From Micromonospora sp. WMMD882 (GTDB taxonomy: Bacteria; Actinomycetota; Actinomycetes; Mycobacteriales; Micromonosporaceae): a stretch of 64,000 nt of DNA. Under the pieces are notes generated by a model that saw only the letters and a program-made list of their open reading frames with translations, had not been told where the DNA came from and ran no database searches. The position numbers were made by a program, and so were the translations under genes. Shown in pieces: positions 61,255 through 64,000 of the stretch (position 1 is the stretch's first letter; each line of letters begins with the position of its first letter). The DNA is taken from assembly GCF_027497255.1 (NCBI RefSeq), contig NZ_CP114903.1, positions 2,170,001-2,234,000 on the forward strand, given 5' to 3'.

Positions 61255-63084
61255 ATGCATCGGCCCAGAATGTCCAGATGGCGGCTCTTCTCTGCCGTCG
61301 CCCTCGGCGTCCTGCCGGTTCTTGCCGCCCTGCCGTCCCCGGCCACGGCGGGGCTCCTGCCCGGTCCGACGACCTTCAAGCACGAGTTGCTCGCGAAGGC
61401 CGTGCCGGACGAGTGTTTCGCCGGCGTCGGGCAGCCCTACCCGGCCGGCCCTCCCTGTGAGCAGGGGCAGGCCAAGGTCAACCAGGCCTACGTGTGGTCG
61501 CTGGCCAAGGCGGAGAACCGTCTGTGGTTCGGCACCGGGGCGAACGTGAACTGCATTGTCACCGGCTCGACGCTCTCCCGGCCCGTGCCCCGCCAGAACG
61601 ACGACTACGTGTGCGAGTTCGCGGACAGTCAGATCGTCAAACAAAATCCGACCATGCCCACCAATGTGGGTGATCACCGGCAACCCCGGGTGTACCTCTA
61701 CGACCTGGCCTCCGGGGTGCAGACCGAAAAGACGAGCGTCATAACGAGCGCTTCCGCCGACGACGCCTCCCGCCTGAAGAGGACGCTGGGGCTGCGGGCC
61801 GGCGGCACACACCAGGGCGTCGTCCTGCTCGCCGGACCGGCGCTCGGGCAGACGGTTAACATGTTCGCGTTCGACACCGTCACCGGTGATTACCTCGGCT
61901 CGGCGAACTTCGCCAAGTACGGCAACATCCGCCATTTCCTGGTGGCGGACGACGCCCTCTACGCGGGCGTGGGGGTCGGCGCGAACGGCCGCGACGGCGG
62001 CTACATGCTGCGGTGGGCCGGGGACCGCACGGACCCGTTCAAGTTCATCGAGGTCGGCCAACTGCCGGCCCAGGTCGCCGACCTGACGGTGCACGACGGG
62101 CGGATCTTCGTCAGCACCTGGTCGGCCGTCGGCGCCGGGTCGCTCGCCGCCGGATCGTCGGGCCGCGCCGGCGTCCGCTCGCTGCTCGGCCGGATCGGCG
62201 TCCTGCCGGCCGCCGAGGTCAACCCGGCCATCGCGGGCGTCTGGATGAGCCCACGGCTGAGCGACGGCGACCCCGGCCTGACGCCCGCCGACCTCGGGTC
62301 GTGGCAGCAGGTCTGGAGCGCCCAGACCTACGAGCCGGACCCGATCATCGCCAGCTCGTACGGCCTCGGCGCGCTCTACTCCTTCGAGGGCTACCTCTAC
62401 TGGGGGACAATGCACGTCCCGATGAAGTCGACGAGCATGGTGGCCGAGGCGTACCCGCCGGCCGACGAGGTCACGGCGCGGGCCACGCTGGAGAACTCCC
62501 AGCGCGCGGTGAGCATCTTCCGGGGCAAGCGGTTCGGCACCGCCCTGGAGAACATCGAGCTGCTGTACGGGGAGGCGAGGCTGCCGGCGTACGACGCGGC
62601 GGCGAACGACGGCGCGGGCGCCTGGAAGTGGACCTCCACCGGGTACCGCCCCCGCTACGGGCACATCGGGTTCGGCAACATCTACACCAACTACACCTGG
62701 ACCATGGAGGTGTCCGGCGGGCGGCTGTTCGTCGGCACGATGGACTGGAGCTACCTGGCGAAGGACCTGCTGCCCCAGGCCGCGCAGGCGATGGGCTTCG
62801 CCAACGCGGCCCGGGGGCTGAGCGACGACCTGGACCCGATCACCATCGACCCGGCGCTGTACGGCGGTGACCTGTACATGTTCGAGTCGAGCCTGCGCCC
62901 GGCCACCGCGGTCGACACGAAGGGGATGGGCAACTATCTCAACTACGGTTTCCGCACCATGGTGTCGGACGGCTCGACCCTGTACCTCGGGATGGCCAAC
63001 CCGATGAACCTGCGCACCGACCCGAACGACGGCGTGCCGGAGGGCGGCTGGGAGCTGATCAGGCTGACGCCCACCAGGCGGTGA
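61255..63084 (+). CDS. large secreted protein of unknown function
   Basis: 609 residues. Signal peptide 1-32 (core LFSAVALGVLPVLAALP, cleavage after ATA). The mature part is rich in Gly, Tyr and Trp with recurring short phrases (NRLWFGTGANVNC, DDALYAGVGVGANG, GRIFVSTWSAVG, GYLYWGTMHVP, GRLFVGTMDWSYL, STLYLGMANPMN). Each is a beta strand followed by G-T/G-x and spaced roughly 60-100 residues apart, the pattern of a beta-propeller with about six blades. No catalytic motif is recognised. The ATG at 61255 has GAAGGGA upstream. It stands alone, bounded by an AT-rich spacer and a strong terminator. Confidence 0.8.
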   Translation: MHRPRMSRWRLFSAVALGVLPVLAALPSPATAGLLPGPTTFKHELLAKAVPDECFAGVGQPYPAGPPCEQGQAKVNQAYVWSLAKAENRLWFGTGANVNCIVTGSTLSRPVPRQNDDYVCEFADSQIVKQNPTMPTNVGDHRQPRVYLYDLASGVQTEKTSVITSASADDASRLKRTLGLRAGGTHQGVVLLAGPALGQTVNMFAFDTVTGDYLGSANFAKYGNIRHFLVADDALYAGVGVGANGRDGGYMLRWAGDRTDPFKFIEVGQLPAQVADLTVHDGRIFVSTWSAVGAGSLAAGSSGRAGVRSLLGRIGVLPAAEVNPAIAGVWMSPRLSDGDPGLTPADLGSWQQVWSAQTYEPDPIIASSYGLGALYSFEGYLYWGTMHVPMKSTSMVAEAYPPADEVTARATLENSQRAVSIFRGKRFGTALENIELLYGEARLPAYDAAANDGAGAWKWTSTGYRPRYGHIGFGNIYTNYTWTMEVSGGRLFVGTMDWSYLAKDLLPQAAQAMGFANAARGLSDDLDPITIDPALYGGDLYMFESSLRPATAVDTKGMGNYLNYGFRTMVSDGSTLYLGMANPMNLRTDPNDGVPEGGWELIRLTPTRR

Positions 63085-63089
63085 GCGTT

Positions 63090-63121
63090 CCCGTGGGGCT
63101 GCCGCCGGGCAGCCCCACGGG
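63090..63121. terminator. bidirectional terminator after the secreted gene
   Basis: A perfect 14-bp stem (CCCGTGGGGCTGCC, 63090-63103, with 63108-63121) and a 4-nt loop, between convergent stops at 63084 and 63149. Confidence 0.8.
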
Positions 63122-63148
63122 GCCCCGCTGCCGCCGCTGCGGGGCGGC

Positions 63149-64000
63149 TCAACAACGCACCCGGGCGTCGTGCACGCCGATCGACGTGCCGGTGAGGAGC
63201 TCGGCGGCGGCCCGCGCGCCGGCCATGCTCGCGCCGTGGGTGGCCACGTGCACCCGGCCGGTGACCAGCACGGGCAGGCCCAGCTCCACCACCACCGCGT
63301 CCGGGCGGGCGGCCAGCGCCCGCGCCACCGCCGTCCGCATCCACCGGTGGCGGTGCAGGTCCCGGACCACCAGCACGAGCCGGCGGTCGGCCGCCCCGGC
63401 GACCGGGTCGGCGGGCAGGTCCGTCTCGGCGTACCGGACGGTGGTGGTGCCGGGGAGCAGGTCGGCCAGCGGCTCGCCGAGCCCCCAGGGGGTCTCCGCG
63501 CCGATGGCGATGTTGCGCGGCGGGGCGAACTCGACCACGTGGACCGGGCCGGTCAGCGGCAGCGGCGACGCGTCGGCGTCCGCGGCGGTGACCCGCAGGG
63601 CCCGCCGGGCGGCGGTCAGCCCGACCCCGTTGCCGCCGGTGTGCCGGGGGCGGCCCGCCCGGGCGGTGACCGTCCAGGCGGCGAGCTGACCGACCCGCTT
63701 GGCGGCCTCGGCGAGGCGTTCCTCGGGCAGCTCGCCGGCGACCACCGCGGCCACGATGGCGTCCCGCAGCCGGCGGGTGGTCGCCTCGTCGGCGTGCTCC
63801 CCGCCGACGCAGATGGCGTCCGCCCCGGCGGCCAGCGCGCGCACCGCCGCGCCGGTCAGGCCGTACGGGCCGGCGACCGCGCGCATCTCCACCGCGTCGG
63901 TGACCACCACCCCCTGGAATCCCAGCTCACCCCGGAGCAGGTCGGTCAGCACCGCCCGGCTCAGGGTGGCCGGCAGCGCCGGGTCGAGGGCGGGGACCAG
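63149..64000 (-). CDS. glycoside hydrolase family 3 (NagZ-like), partial
   Basis: The C-terminal 283 codons; the gene continues past the right edge and its start is not seen. The GH3 nucleophile aspartate lies in GFQGVVVTDAVEMRAV, followed by AVRALAAGADAICVGG, the usual pattern of beta-N-acetylhexosaminidases. A further domain of about 170 residues follows the barrel, ending VHDARVRC, longer than minimal NagZ and resembling the C-terminal domain of two-domain GH3 enzymes. Probable role: release of N-acetylglucosamine from wall fragments or chitin oligomers. The catalytic His/Asp loop of NagZ would lie outside the window. Confidence 0.88.
   Translation of the reverse strand: MVPALDPALPATLSRAVLTDLLRGELGFQGVVVTDAVEMRAVAGPYGLTGAAVRALAAGADAICVGGEHADEATTRRLRDAIVAAVVAGELPEERLAEAAKRVGQLAAWTVTARAGRPRHTGGNGVGLTAARRALRVTAADADASPLPLTGPVHVVEFAPPRNIAIGAETPWGLGEPLADLLPGTTTVRYAETDLPADPVAGAADRRLVLVVRDLHRHRWMRTAVARALAARPDAVVVELGLPVLVTGRVHVATHGASMAGARAAAELLTGTSIGVHDARVRC

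Overview
The window is high-G+C actinobacterial DNA with dense coding, GTG and occasional TTG starts, and AT-poor spacers in which TANNNT -10 hexamers stand out. The core gene order matches, as I recall it, the Mycobacterium tuberculosis Rv2580c-Rv2614c block: hisS, MBL hydrolase, ppi, relA, apt, secF-secD-yajC and ruvB-ruvA-ruvC at one end; yebC, pdxT, pdxS, pimA, patA, pgsA, HIT and thrS at the other. Together with the secreted protease, lectin-esterase and PucR-type regulator, this suggests a Micromonosporaceae chromosome, probably Micromonospora; the genus is inference. I saw no tRNA, rRNA, insertion sequence, prophage or CRISPR array.

1-4.0 kb: an MFS exporter with an ABM-like tail (cut by the left edge), a streptogrisin-type secreted protease, and an acyl-ACP desaturase whose promoter overlaps a perfect 17+17 bp palindrome. 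4.0-18.6 kb: translation, stringent response, purine salvage, protein export and Holliday-junction genes (hisS to ruvC), with two tandem membrane-anchored cyclophilins and one extra methyltransferase. 18.6-32.8 kb: an interruption of the core holding 3-hydroxybutyrate dehydrogenase, a GAF-PucR regulator, a B12-binding protein without a DNA-binding domain, a class V aminotransferase, dnaE, an ECF sigma factor coupled to a lipoprotein, a Ser/Thr kinase with a repeat-filled catalytic domain, and an F420-type nitroreductase fused to hemerythrin.

32.8-45.2 kb: yebC, the PLP synthase pair pdxS/pdxT, and the phosphatidylinositol mannoside genes pimA-patA-pgsA. An EF-G-like GTPase lacking its C-terminal half, an aldo/keto reductase and a secreted M15 peptidase are interspersed before HIT and thrS. 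45.2-64 kb is accessory: a YcnI-like membrane protein, a ricin-lectin/esterase under a LacI-type operator, a two-component system, an adenosine-deaminase-family enzyme with a Tam-like methyltransferase, cspA, and a membrane group (DUF4235, DUF3618, holin-like, MscS, DUF1206). It continues with a cysteine-desulfurase-like enzyme, an orphan 609-residue secreted protein and a partial GH3 glycosidase.

The clearest leads are regulatory DNA and domain architecture: the desaturase operator, a composite palindrome before the hydroxybutyrate gene, six tandem repeats upstream of thrS, a LacI operator on the esterase promoter, several apparently leaderless genes, the nitroreductase-hemerythrin fusion, the shortened EF-G-like protein and the kinase insert. 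No single obviously new multi-gene system is visible.
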